The notes under the pieces: model-generated | The model's database searches: none | What the model saw: the letters and a program-made list of their open reading frames with translations, nothing else | What the model was told of the DNA's origin: nothing | Assembly: GCF_015832195.1 (NCBI RefSeq) | Contig: NC_052046.1 | Location: 30,594,911-30,658,910, forward strand | DNA length: 64,000 nt | DNA from: Motacilla alba alba | Taxonomy: Eukaryota > Chordata > Aves > Passeriformes > Motacillidae | Direction of reading: 5' to 3' | In this document: piece after piece, positions 27,501 to 38,595 of the stretch | Layout of the letters: the number at the start of each line of letters is the position of its first letter | Position numbering within the stretch: the stretch's first letter is position 1 | Program-made: the position numbers and the translations under genes

Positions 27501-30500
27501 ACTATTTTGCTCAGTAAGTATCCTGCTTTTCTTAAGAGTTTTTTTCTGATGTGATTGGATCTGATACGTTGGAGTTTGCTTGTGCAAATTTAAATACAAG
27601 ATACAAGAATAATTCTCTAACTAATGTGAATGTAACTGAATTGTTATTTTACTGTTCTCTAACTGTGACACCTTTATGATGGCACCTCCAGTGAAACTGC
27701 AGTATCAGGACAGGAGCATAAAGGATGATAGTTTAAGGGTCATTAATTTTAAGGATCATTTTATTTTAGTGGTAGTCCTCGTTTGTCAGAGAACAGGCTC
27801 AGCAGGCTGCTCCTAGTTGAAGAAAAACTGACAGCAATTAACTTAAGATCTGATTTTTGGGTCAATTACTAACACTTCAAAATACTTCATTTTGCAAGGC
27901 CACTGCAGCCACAGGCTTAAAACATCAGGGTAATTTGGTACAACCAGTACCTTAAAACTTCCAAGAGGGATATAAACCACACAAAAAACTTACAAAAAGT
28001 ACAGCACATTGGTTGCCTCACTATATATCCACTAATATTAATGTCTGGAGACCATTATTGTTTGTTTAATTATTTTATTAAAACTCAGTTGTTCCTAGTA
28101 GAGGTTCTTGTGGGTTAATGGCATCGTGTTCTGAAACTATGATGGTCAGGCACAGTTCAAGTACACCAAATGTGGTATGCATATCTTTTATTCTTACTGT
28201 TTTAACTTCCCTTCAAGAGTGTATTTGGAAAAACTCTTGGCAACAGCGTGCTGGCTGGGCCTCCAAGACTGTTTGGATCTGTCATCTGAACTGTATGCTA
28301 AGTGGAGGGACAACCCTGAGTACAAGTAAGAATGGTGATGTGCTCTTAGAGGTGTGCATGTGTAAGGGAGGTGGAAAGTTAAAAGGCTGTTGCAAGGGGG
28401 AGGCAGAATGAGAAATGCCTCTGTACACTGCTCTTATTTCTTGACAGAATGACAGAATTTAAGACAACTATGTCTGCCCAACTTCTTCCTCTTCCCCAAA
28501 TCCCAACTTTATGATGATTTCATAATTGCTGTTTTTTTACATAGACTTAACAGGCTGGAAGATGCAGATTTTGCCATGAAGACCAAAAGCTGGTTAGCCA
28601 TGTAACAGGTGAACCTCCTAGGAGCACTAACATCCCATATGGCCCAGTCCTTTTGCTGTAGTACAGTCTTGGGGTTGTCATGTACACCAACTCAGCTTTT
28701 AAGCTTCTCTTAACAATATTGAGTGAAGTGATGTTTGCATGATACAGCCATCTGCCCATGGTGACCCATCAAAGTACCTTGCATGTTCTGTGTTCACAAA
28801 AAAAGGTGTTGGAAACAGCTGTCAGTCCTTGTGATGGTACTGGAGCCTAGTGGTCAGGGGTCTGGTCTCTGAGAATGGACTCTCAGGAAGACACTTTCTG
28901 TAAACCATTGCATCATTTAAAAAAAAAAAAAAAATTACAATGTATTGAAATTCTTATTCTCTTTTCCTCCCTCTTTCTTTTGATGTCTTTCTATGCAATA
29001 GTCAAATAGTGTTGGCACTGGTGAGTGACTATTTAAAGTTTATTTTTATTCGTTGTAATTGTGATAAATATTTGGTTTTATTTGATATATGATGATACAT
29101 GTAGCTGGCTAAGTAAACTGAACTTGTACTATTGTATTTGAGTTTTCTAAAATAGTTTCATAGTGATAATCCTCACAAAAGCAAAACTGAGTTTTGAAGT
29201 TAGACTGAGAAGTTTAAATAGCCTACATAAATTTTGTTCCATTCTAGAGAGAATATTATTGCAATCCCACACTAAAAGCAAAAGCGCTGTGCTGAATTTT
29301 CAGTTGTCAAAATAGTTATCTTTCCCTACTAATAACATTTGAGGTGATGTAATACTACATACCTTGTTTGACCTGAATAGCTGGAAAGTATGTGAAATAT
29401 ATCAGCTGACTGGGTTTTGAATTTGATGAAGAATGTTAACTTTGCTGTCCTTCTTGGCACTGAGAAAATTTCAAATGGATTTTACTGGGTTTTATGTGTG
29501 GAAAAAATGAAACTCTCAATTTGGTTAAGTGAAAAAATGATCATGTTTTAAGGAGAAAACCCCATAGAAGATAGGACACTTCTTAGGTTTCAAGTGACAG
29601 ATCACTGTTCCCATGCAGTTAATGAAGAGACTTTACATGTGCTGGGTAGGAAAGGAAACAGGCACAATACACTTTTGACCCATATTTCATGGACAAATCC
29701 CTTTAGATGTCTTATGTTCTCCATGCTGAGAGCAAATTCATAACAGCTGTCTTGCCACAGGTGGAACCCAGAAGGATTCTCACATCTGTGGAAATAAGTA
29801 ATGCATTTCTGTTTCGGACTGGGTGATCAACTTTCAGCTGAACATTTCCAAATTGTTCTGGGCAGAACATAAGTGGACTCAATACAGTGCATTTTTATCT
29901 GTTTTGTGGAAATAACTAGAGGTGTAATCTTCAGTCAGTTTCTCAGTTTTACTCTTTTTTTGCATTATAGAAGTTTAGTGAAGCTTGCTAAATTAATGTA
30001 TTCTCTTAGATGCTGTTACTGGCTTGTCTTTTGAAAGAAGGAAACTAGCCTTGAGGGAGGGACAGTATTTCAGTCCATTTTACTTTTTTACTAAAGGTTC
30101 ACATATACTGCTGCTACTTTCAGAAGTTAAGAAATCACCATGTTATTTCTGGATTGATTCCAAAGCAACAATATAAAATAACCTGTCCTGCTTTCCAGCA
30201 GCTTTTTGCATCTTCCCCAAGATCCAGAAATGAGGGATCCTGGCAGGCCAGTAATGTCAAATCACACAGCCAGGAAAAACATCAAGATGAATAAGTCACA
30301 CCCCTCACTTAATATAACCTCAAGCTCCCAAGTCCCTTTTTGGCCCATACTGGACACCCTCTGGGAACTACACAACATAAACCTCTTCAGGGACACCACA
30401 GATTTCAGCAGCCAGCAAACCATTTCCCCATAGTTAGCCGCCTGTCCAGCCTGCTCAAATGTTGTACATCCGAACTGCAGCCAAATGATACACAGAACTT

Positions 30501-33500
30501 GTCTACCCCCACACAACTTTACACTTATTAATGAACATTTTCTTGCAGCTACTGGAGCAGCTTCAGTACCAAAGTAAATAGCTGTACTTTGGCCAAAATG
30601 GCTTTACCCTGTTGTCACCTTACTATGACCTCTTAATGCAACATTATGAAAATATTATTAAATAAATTACTAGACTCTGTAACTCAGATCTGTTAGAGAA
30701 GGATTCCTCACAGGGCAATACTTTAGACTGACATAACTACTCTACATGTCATTCTTAGTGGTAAATCTCTTATGTCCCAGCAAATATCTAGGTAAATGAA
30801 TCCAAACTATTTTTTAAAGTAAATATAGAACATGCCCATGTTCTCTGTTAGTATGACAGTGAAATCGCCACATCTGCAACAGAACTACCAAAATCCCTGC
30901 ATCTTGCCTTTTCACTAACAAGTGATGTCTGTCATGTAACACACCCAACTCTGTCGCTCTTTCCTACTATTCCTTTGTTTCCAAAGTTTATAACTTTCTT
31001 TTCTCTACCTTGTACCCTAAAAATTGATGTCATATATCCTTGCTCCTGACTCACTAACTCTGTTGGCATCATCCTCATTTTCTCTACGATAATCTGCTGA
31101 AACTCAGGAATTTTTCTCAAATTGTATTTAAATTTGAACTTGCTGTTTCCAGTTTTGAGCCTGAAGAATGGCACTTCTGACCAGGAACTTACCTGTTTTT
31201 CTAATGATATCCCCTGATCAAAAGGAGGGCATTTTTCACACCTTGATTTACAATCTTGGCTTAATGTAATAATAAGCAGAACAACAGTATGACATAAGGA
31301 AGTCAAATGTTTTGCTTATAGCAATGGGACCCATTCTTCTGTAGGGAATTAGTACAAAATACTGTTCGTTGAAATTGTTTTCAGATAGCCTACTTAGTAG
31401 AATACTGCTATCACTGAAAAGTGTTTACAATGTCTTAATGTCAGGGACACATCATTGCTACAGGAAAAATTTCCTGTTCAGCCTTTGCATATGGAGCATT
31501 ATACTGGTAATGTTTGCATTTAATTTCTGTTATGAAATTCATTGCCCTGTTGAGGACTCTTCCCTGGGGTGGGAGTAATAGGAGGCTGTCTGTTGCATGG
31601 AAAAATGTCCCTTCTGTTTCCTTCTGTGCTGCAAATAGCTTTTCCTACTGGTTGCATTCACTGAAGGAACTTAGAAAAGGCTTGTCTGAGATGATGCATA
31701 TATGCATTAGTACACCCTTTGATGGTGTGATCCATTTCCTAGCTGTGATGGGGAACAATGGCATTGACACTGTATATACACAAAATACTGTGGTCCAATT
31801 GCTCTAAAAACATTGGGGTTTTTTGTTTCCTTTAAACTGCATGCTTTTTAAATGTTTAAATCATAAATAAAACAAACAGATTTCCTATCCTTATTTACAC
31901 TGTTATTTTATATTTGCATTGTTGTGGATCTTTTAACTGTAAATAAACATTTTATTTCAGTTACGCTTTAACAACAGGGTTTGTCTCTCCAACAGTACAG
32001 TACCTTTAAATTGTATTTTGCCTTGCAGAATCCCCTTTCTAATTAGAAGAACAGTCTGCTGCTATGGTGTGGCAGTGGGAAGTGATAAAGAATGGAATTT
32101 TGCATGGGAAATGTACAACCATACCAACTCCATGGAGGAAGATAAAGACATCCTGCTCTATGCCATGAGCTGTACCAAAGAGTCATGGTTACTTTACAGG
32201 TGACCTTGATGAAAGTATATCTTTGTGTATGTAGAAGTAAATAATAAGAACAAAATACTTTACTGTGCAAAGCTAGTGGAGGTTTGCTTGCTGCAGAAGA
32301 ATGTGTCTTGTCAACCACTGGTAAAGTTTTAAAGAGTTTTGTTAAGGAGCAAGTATCAAAAATGGGACCAACAGGAATAAACAATCTGTCTGCAAATACA
32401 ACATGCAAGTGGATCAGGTCTTAAGTCCTGACTCCATGTGGGCCAATCAAAAAGTTAAGACATATATCAAAGAGTCTTGTCCAAAAGTTTCTGGAACATA
32501 GTATGGAACACTGTGTTTATTTTCTTTTACTGGCATTTGTATCTTTGTCAGTAAAATGATGCTGAATTCTCCAATCAGTCATGTTTGTAGTACCTAAGGC
32601 ATTTTTAAGGGGTGGAATTTTGGCAGTGATGGTCTAAAGAATTATCATCCAAACAATTACATAAACTCCATGGGTCTAAATGTGTGGAAGTAACACTTTA
32701 GTCCTTTCAGCCACCTGCTCTAGTATGGTGGTCATTTGGGAAGACAGAAAAATATGACTGAGAATAAGACAAGAAATGTTGCAAAGAGATGCCCCACCAG
32801 CTATATTAATTTCCCACTTGACCTATGATCCTATGGCCTTTTTCTTGGAACAGGCTCACATCATTCCCTGATAAATCGGGGAGTTGTGATGAGCTTCTTC
32901 CTCCATGTATTTCACTAGCTGACAAACCAATCTGGTTTTTTAAGTGCCATCCAGGGAGTGTTTTGGGGTGAAGAATGTTAAGACCTGCTTCCCCTGGCCC
33001 TCACAATTATGTCCATTATGTTAAACATAGGGCATGCAAAGGGGAGAAACCCAACTCTACCCATAAAGCAGCTGCCTGCAACACCCTATGAGAAAATAAC
33101 TCTAAAAGAGTCAATTGGAAGTAGGAGCATGCAAGGTAAAACATTAAGGAAACAGAATAATTACTTTTCAAGATGTGCAGGCATTCACTGCCACTGACAT
33201 CATAAGAAGACACTTCTGAAATCCTGCCTTAGTCCTCATAAAAATTTTCTAATTGAGTCTCGCTGTAGGGGACCCTATAAATGGGTTGTTTTTGTGTAAA
33301 AGTGTCTCACTGGCATACTCTGTTGGCTCCATGTGAATCACAGTGAAGTTAATTTCCTGAAGGTGAAGAGCAGTCTCCCTTTCCACAAGCCTGGCTGGCA
33401 GGAGCAGTTGTCTTTCTGGTGCCAAGATAAGAAACACATGTCCATTTGATATTCTACACCCTCACTTTACTAAAAAGTGAAGAGTCCGTGTGCAAGAACA

Positions 33501-35481
33501 AATGTTAAGGACAAAACCCGAGCTGAATACACAGCTCAGAGGGACACCAGCTTTGGTATAACCTTCCACATGCTGATATTTGTTGAGGTAGGAATTTTTG
33601 TGAACTGGATTTTATTTCCAGATTTATTTCCAGTGTAAACCAGCAAGTGACAGGTTCATTTCTTTCCTGCTTTTCTAACAGATACTTGCAATATGGACTC
33701 AGTGACACATTATTTTCTTCCAATTGTACTTCAGTCATCATCTCACATGTAGTGACTAAGGATATTGGGCACCGTATAGCCTGGGAATTTGTTACAGAAA
33801 ATTGGCCACTTTTAAGTCAAGGGTAAGTTTTGGTTTCCTTTAATTTCTGTGTCTCTTTGGCTTCTTCCTCCAACTTCATGTTTGAGCTGTAAAATTCAGG
33901 CGCAGATTTTCCTTCCAGGGATTTGTAATGATTGATTCAATTAAGTATGCAGAGCAGAGTTTTCAGAGGATTCAACTCTGATCAGGGTTTAATTCCAAAG
34001 AATAGCTCATCAAACATAGAAGACTTTAAAAATTAGTGTGTTCGTGACTGTTTCTCTACTTTTAAGTACTCCTGGGAATCTTGACTCTAGAAGTGGGTTT
34101 ATCCACTAGGATTTTACAAGAGGGTGTAAATGCTGTAAATTGTGGGTGAAAAATGCTTTAGTAAAATCCTCATATGTAAATCATTGCGAACACTAGAAAG
34201 GGCAAGTTGTAGCAGATTTGCGTAATATCAACTTGTTCCCTTACAGATTATGAGAAATTTGCTGGAAAATTGTCCCCTTATTTTCAAACTAAAAGAATAT
34301 TTCAAGTGGTTTTTTATATGCTACCCTCAAGATAGCAACAGGAACACCAGCTTGTTAGACACATTACTGGTTAGTTTTTTTAGCTCAGTTTGGCTGTATG
34401 ACCTCAGAGAGATTATCTGTTTCATGCAAAGAATTCACATTACCAAAGTACAAATACCAGATCTTTCTAGGAAATGAAAATGAAGGGTAATTATTGTATT
34501 TCATGCAGCTCCAATGCCTAAATTGAATATTAATGGTAGCTTTTTAAAAGAGGGGAAAGAGTCCAAAGTTGCAAACTTCAGTTTGCCTACTTAGTTGGTA
34601 TTTGCAGCATAGTAAATAATCAATAAATAGTGTGAGCATTTTCAAATGAGATGAAATTTAGTATATTTGCTAATGTACTATTTGAAGGACTTTTATCTCA
34701 ATTTTACAGATATGGGCATGAATTATTGCATGATGTACTAAAAGCCATGGGAAGATTTGTCAAAACAGATGTACAGATCCAAGAGGTAAACCAGAGAAGC
34801 ATTTAGGCTCAACTTCATGGCCAGTTTGTAAATACAAGTTTTTGTTCTTAAAAGGAATCATTGACCATAGTGTTGATGTCTTCCAAATCTTCATGTTTCA
34901 AGCAGAGTCCCCACAAATTTTATCAAAACTGACTCATTTTCCTCTATGAAATCTGTCTGTAGAGACAACCTCTGCCATGATATCTGCTGAAAATGTACTA
35001 ACATTTGGGCAGCTGGTCTGTTAGGCTGTCATACTGACATCTGTTTAATTCCTCATATTGTTCAATCACTGCTTCCCCCAAATATTTATTTACTATTCTT
35101 CACTACTCTCTTGTCTTTTGGCTATTAGACTGATGAGAAGATTTCTTGTTCTGTGATTGTACAACAGGCAGCACAAGAGGATTCTTCTACCCAACTAGTC
35201 CTAGACACCCCCTCTTTAGTCTCCATCATCTGCCCCTTTTCTGTGCAGTTCTTTCTAAAGCATCTGTCAGGCACACAGTTGCTTGTTGCAAGTGAAGTTA
35301 TGTGTGAACTAAGCTCATGTATTTATTTCTTCAGTTGCAGGTTTTTTATAATGCAACTTTGGAAGAGGATGAGAGGGAGGCTATTACTATGCTACTGGAA
35401 TCTGCAAAACTTGAAAATATTGAAAGCAGAAAACTACTAATCAAAATTGCCAACTGGTTAGAGAAAAACATAGATAATTGA
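1..35481 (+). CDS. LVRN: LVRN (laeverin / aminopeptidase Q), M1 zinc aminopeptidase, 20 coding exons, 5' end outside window
   Basis: Exons read by eye, with phases that join without a break: 1-551, 6009-6151, 7392-7531, 9662-9788, 11948-12102, 13460-13573, 17383-17523, 17830-17895, 18028-18093, 19163-19332, 20737-20813, 22682-22821, 25035-25090, 26390-26543, 27419-27513, 28218-28325, 32029-32199, 33682-33822, 34710-34785, 35341-35481. They total 2832 nt (943 residues plus TGA). No in-frame ATG opens exon 1, so the true start lies left of the window. Residues about 2-20 form a signal-anchor helix followed by a Pro/Ala stalk, giving a type II ectoenzyme. The M1 marks are GGMEN (331-335), HELGH (367-371), the third zinc ligand Glu390 in NEG, and the transition-state Tyr455 in [15 protein letters not shown] block opens the C-terminal ERAP1-like half. 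The family removes N-terminal residues from peptides at the cell surface; human laeverin is known from placental trophoblast. The choice of LVRN over other M1 members rests on the ARL14EPL neighbour and the 20-exon layout. Confidence 0.9.
552..6008 (+). other. LVRN intron 1
   Basis: After the GC-rich start this is plain AT-rich intron. It has a 16-T run near 1871-1886 and an A run at 2751-2765. I see no second gene, RNA or clear transposon. Confidence 0.7.
11948..12102 (+). CDS. LVRN: LVRN exon 5: GXMEN exopeptidase motif and HEXXH zinc site
   Basis: This exon joins exon 4 through a split GAT codon and encodes [13 protein letters not shown] followed by [14 protein letters not shown] fits the family GXMEN motif that anchors the substrate N-terminus. 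HELGH gives two zinc ligands and the catalytic Glu. The exon must end after CAC CAG, because exon 6 opens with TGG TTT GGA (WFGN). The donor is therefore gcatgt, a GC-AG intron. The nearby GT at 12107-12108 would add four bases and break the frame. Confidence 0.88.
12103..12104 (+). other. LVRN: GC splice donor of LVRN intron 5
   Basis: The exon/intron border is CACCAG|gcatgt, paired with acceptor AG at 13458-13459. It is required by the phase and by the continuous HELGHQ-WFGN protein. The exon side (CAG) is the strong match usual for GC donors. Confidence 0.8.
13460..13573 (+). CDS. LVRN: LVRN exon 6: third zinc ligand (NEG)
   Basis: This exon starts after caatttaag and ends at CTG|gtaagt, 38 codons in phase 0. 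It reads [20 protein letters not shown] and completes HEXXH-X18-E exactly: 18 residues lie between the second His and this Glu. Confidence 0.9.
14221..15918. repeat. 1.7-kb (GGAA)n / GTGTC-GGAAGGAA tandem array in LVRN intron 6
   Basis: Purine-rich GGAA tetranucleotides run throughout and are broken dozens of times by a GTGTC insert. Where inserts are densest, the unit is the 13-mer GTGTCGGAAGGAA. Early copies carry GTGGTGG, and one at 15309 reads GTGGCGG. Each insert adds one CpG, and each GGAAGTG resembles an ETS-factor core. The motif has no stop codon in the three forward frames or in one reverse frame. This creates false ORFs of nearly 600 codons. Confidence 0.95.
15846..15915 (+). repeat. 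(GGGA)n tail of the array, G-quadruplex-prone
   Basis: The array changes from GGAA to GGGA units and G runs of up to seven. This gives many G3+ tracts separated by one A on the + strand, fitting an intramolecular G-quadruplex. Confidence 0.75.
16405..16850 (-). mobile_element. CR1 LINE 3' fragment, reverse orientation
   Basis: On the + strand it begins with the reverse complement of the CR1 3' end (cacagagtcacagaatggct). It continues with typical CR1 blocks such as tctccaaggatggaggttcc and gagaacctcctgtgtttcag, ending near gagaggtccttcagtc. It is 5'-truncated and lies in LVRN intron 6. Recognition is from known CR1 sequence, not a search. Confidence 0.85.
17383..17895 (+). CDS. LVRN: LVRN exons 7 and 8: catalytic tyrosine segment
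   Basis: Exon 7 (17383-17523) begins [13 protein letters not shown] and ends DNITYSK. Exon 8 (17830-17895) continues [12 protein letters not shown]. The Tyr of ITYSKGAS is the residue that stabilises the tetrahedral intermediate in M1 enzymes. Both exons are phase 0. The 306-bp intron between them shows no feature. Confidence 0.88.
21509..21539 (+). repeat. 31-base poly-T tract in LVRN intron 11
   Basis: An uninterrupted T run preceded by T-rich sequence from 21494. It is followed by a purine-rich stretch (gagaaagaagaag). No flanking LINE or SINE body was recognised. Confidence 0.9.
22955..23022 (+). repeat. Imperfect 33-bp tandem duplication in intron 12
   Basis: The phrase ttttgtagtggaagatgaca followed by ggaaccctga occurs twice in a row with small differences. 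Confidence 0.7.
23248..23337. repeat. (AAAC)n then (TTGG)n simple repeats, partly complementary
   Basis: AAAC units occupy 23248-23275. A CCAAA-rich linker follows, then TTGG units at 23311-23337. The two halves could pair as a hairpin. Confidence 0.7.
35341..35481 (+). CDS. LVRN: LVRN last coding exon and stop
   Basis: It opens after tcagttgcag with [13 protein letters not shown] and ends at TGA (35479-35481) after [11 protein letters not shown] second in-frame acceptor AG lies six bases upstream (35333-35334). Using it would add Leu-Gln, so the exact start is uncertain by two codons. Confidence 0.85.
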   Translation, partial: VFYNATLEEDEREAITMLLESAKLENIESRKLLIKIANWLEKNIDN

Positions 35482-35548
35482 CTTGGCAAACAATTTCCAG
35501 TATATTATATGTGATTCACTGTCATATTGGTATTCATTATATGCTGTA

Positions 35549-35554
35549 ATTAAA
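35549..35554 (+). promoter_or_regulatory. LVRN: Likely LVRN poly(A) signal (ATTAAA)
   Basis: ATTAAA lies 68 bp after the stop codon and is followed by a GT-rich stretch (gctgtggttgtctttt at 35578-35593). No AATAAA is closer. The 3' UTR would be short, and a solo LTR begins about 160 bp further on. Confidence 0.55.
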
Positions 35555-35710
35555 CGTAAAGCACATTTTTATGAGTGCTGTGGTTGTCTTTTCACTGTAA
35601 AGTCTGGGTAAAATGATTCACAAAGAAATCAAGGATTTAGGAAAAGAGGTTATAAACGTATTTGCATCTTATATGTAAAATAATTTCCTCCTGAATGAGG
35701 TCTTAGGGAT

Positions 35711-37120
35711 TGTCGTGGTTTGAGAGGAAGTGAGTTTTTGGGAGGTGGTGGTGGTCAAACCAATAGGTGCTCAGATGTGAATATTGGCACCTGGTTTGGC
35801 CATTGAGGATATGGATACGCCTCTGAGAACACAGGGGTTAAAAGCAAGGAACTCCCAGGAGAACTCTCTCTTGGTTCCAGTGGATGGAGAGGTCAGACCT
35901 CCCCTGCCCAGCCCGAAGCTGGGCGGGCGAGGGGAGGCCACGAGGCCGGAGGGAGGTAGGCTGGAGCCTTGGGCAGAGACGGGAGGTGAAGGCCCCGGTA
36001 GGACAAGAGGGAGTTCTTTACCAAGATGGAAGGGTGGAAGAACTCGGAGAGGCATCGGGCAGCCCCCCTTTCTCAGGAGAGAGAGATAGAGAGAGAGAGC
36101 TGCCAGTGCTACCTTGAAATTTGATAGCACTGGCCTGGCCGAGAAGGAGAAGGGGGGCGGCGAGAAGAGTGCCCGGCAGGGCCAGAGTGGGAGTTCTGGA
36201 CGAGTAGAGACTGTGATTTTAACCCTTCTGTGGGATGATGGAAACCTTGCAAATGCTGATCCTCCGGGAGCTGAAGGAGAGGAGAGATAGGGATAAAATA
36301 AGAGGAAACGTGCAAGTGTGATGCAAGCTGTGAAGGTGAAGAAGGACCGAGAGAAGTTGAGAAGAATTCTAGGTGCGAGGAGATGATGGAGTGGCTTTTG
36401 GCTGGACTTTTCTTGTATGGCCATGGACAGAACCTTTCCTGTAATACAGAGACTGCATTTTAGGGGGAGGCGATGGCTTGGTGCCAAAGGAGTGATGTGA
36501 GCGGAGACGACGGGTGATGAGGTGATGGTGCTCTCGAGACCCCTCGGCCCCAGGGGGTGAAATATTGGGGGGGACTAGTGTCCCAAAAAGGTGAGAGACT
36601 GTCGTTTCCTCCTGGAACTGGGCGAAGCATCCTTGAAAAGGGAACCCTAAAAGTAGCTCTGGTCCATGTGCAGTGGTGAGAGCACTGGACATGGAAGGAA
36701 GAAGTCATGACGTGTGGTGCTGAGTGACGTGGAAACACAACTGGACTCGGCTGTGTTTCCAGGGGAAGCCTGTGGCGCAAGAGGGACTCCTCTCTCCTTG
36801 ATGAACTGAGAGGTGATTGTCGGAAGGGTGGAGATGGACTGAGTTGATTATTTGAAGGGTGATGGACTGGTAAAAATCTAAGGTTTTGTTTTATGCTGTG
36901 GGAAATTGAGTAGGGGGAGGAGAAATGTTTTGAAAGGTTTCCATTTTGCTCTCTGTGTGTTCATTTTATTATAGTTCTATGATAATAAAGTTTTTTTTCC
37001 TTTCTTTGTTCATAAGTGGAGGCCTGCTTTTCTCTGTTTCTGATCGCATCTCACAGCCGATACCAGGGAGAATATGTTTTCATGGGGGCACTGGCATTGC
37101 GCCAGCGCCAAACCATGACA
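35711..37120 (+). mobile_element. Solo LTR (1410 bp) just downstream of LVRN
   Basis: It begins TGTCGTGGTTTG and ends CAAACCATGACA, an inverted-repeat pair typical of avian endogenous retrovirus LTRs. Perfect 5-bp target duplications GGGAT flank it (35706-35710 and 37121-37125). AATAAA at 36984-36989 sits near the right end, which suggests + orientation with a long U3. No gag, pol or env is present. The 5-bp duplication fits class I or ERVL-type elements rather than the 6-bp class II type. Confidence 0.85.
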
Positions 37121-37724
37121 GGGATGCATTGCTAATAATAATCTAACATATAGATACAGACTTAAATCCTTTGGGAGTTTTCTTCTGAGTATTCAAATGA
37201 AAGGTGTGCTGCAGTCTCATGGCAAAAAAACATAAGGAAGCTGATAAAGTTTATATTCTGTTTTGTTTCTTTTGTACAATGATCTATAACATGTCTCCAC
37301 TTTGATGATTCTAAATTGCAAAGAGGACAATAATTTAGAACAGTTCTGTGAAACATAAGCTTCAGAATTACTTCAGACCCATAGTGAGGAAAGGACTATA
37401 GAATCCTCAAATTGTAATTTTAATTAAGAAATTAATGGCTTGTCATTCAAACTTTTTTTTTTTCTCAGCAGATCTGTACTTAATGTGTCTACATTTGTGT
37501 TTGATTAGGAACTACTTTTGAAGAGACCCAGCTGGTCGTCTCCCTTTAGCATGCTTCAGCCCCCAGAACGGTCTTGGAGTGTGTGAACTGGATTATCTTT
37601 GGATAAAATTTATCTTGGAGATGATGTGTGTGACATTTGAGGGTCATTTTGTCCATGGCACTAGTGTGCAAAGTCTAGTCTAAACTAACTCATCACTGTT
37701 CTAACTGCACTGAGGTGCTTGCTG

Positions 37725-37830
37725 ATCACAGAATCACTGAATGCGCTGAGTCAGAAGGGACTCGTCAGAATCATAGACTCCAACTCCTTTGCTGTAGATA
37801 CAAGGTTAGTCACCTTGATTACAAAGCATT
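37725..37830 (-). mobile_element. Short CR1-like 3' end, reverse
   Basis: The stretch cacagaatcactgaatgcgc then gagtcagaagggact resembles the reverse complement of a CR1 3' end. A similar block in the other orientation lies near 62720-62755. Confidence 0.5.
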
Positions 37831-38389
37831 TTGGAGGTGACAGACAGAATTCAGCCCATTAGTATTAGCAAATCATATTAACTTGTGCTTTAAAAAAAGC
37901 ACGGGATGCTCAGTCCATGCAAATAACTCATTTGTAGGGTGACAGTATTGTGACAAAATTACAGTACTGGTGATCAGTTAACATGTTATGGATCAGGAAA
38001 CACTGTTACATGGGAATGCAAGAGATAAAATAAATTAGAATACTGATCTATGAAAAGACAAGAATAAACTCCAGACATGTTAATACAAAGGATTTTTCTC
38101 TGGTGCTCTCTAAATACATTTAGGAAAAATGTTGCCATGATGACTGCACTGAATTTCCTCTTCTCTCCATGGCTGCAAAGAAAAATTCAAACTATTTTAA
38201 GATTGCTTGAGAAGCCCCTTACTGTATGGGAATTACCCATATGGATGACACAAGTCTGTGCTGGAAACAATTGATCTCTTAGCATTTGATCTAGTTAAGG
38301 ATAATACCAAAGAAAATTGAATGAATTCTTGCAAGTCTTCTTCAACTTAACTGAGAAAGCAGGGGAAGTTGTCAAGGCTGTGGTGAATT

Positions 38390-38595
38390 ACAGGGGTTTT
38401 ATAATAGAATCTTTAGGATGGTTTGTAAGGGACGCTAAAGATGATGTAGTTCTAATCCCTGTCATGGCATGGGACACCTTCCACCAGACTGGGTTTTTCA
38501 AATCACTGTCCAGCCTAGCCTGGACAGCCTTGAACACCTGCAGGGATGGGAAGTCCACAGCCTTCCTGGGGAACGTGTGCCAGTACTGAAGCTGT
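38390..38595 (-). mobile_element. CR1 3' fragment, reverse
   Basis: Blocks such as ggacaccttccaccagactg, cagcctagcctggacagcct and cagggatgggaagtccacag follow the reverse CR1 3' consensus in order. The fragment is about 200 bp and truncated. Confidence 0.75.

Larger units (their letters stand above)
17524..35340 (+). other. LVRN introns 7 to 19 (span includes exons 8-19)
   Basis: The largest introns are 20814-22681, 22822-25034 and 28326-32028. Apart from the poly-T tract, the AAAC/GGTT pair and the local duplication listed separately, I see no gene, RNA or confident transposon in them. Donors are GT throughout. Exon 9 has the weakest one (ATG|gtactc). Confidence 0.55.

Noticed and set aside
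35771..36487. 238-codon reverse ORF inside the solo LTR
   Set aside because: It lies wholly in LTR sequence bounded by a target duplication and resembles no retroviral or host protein.
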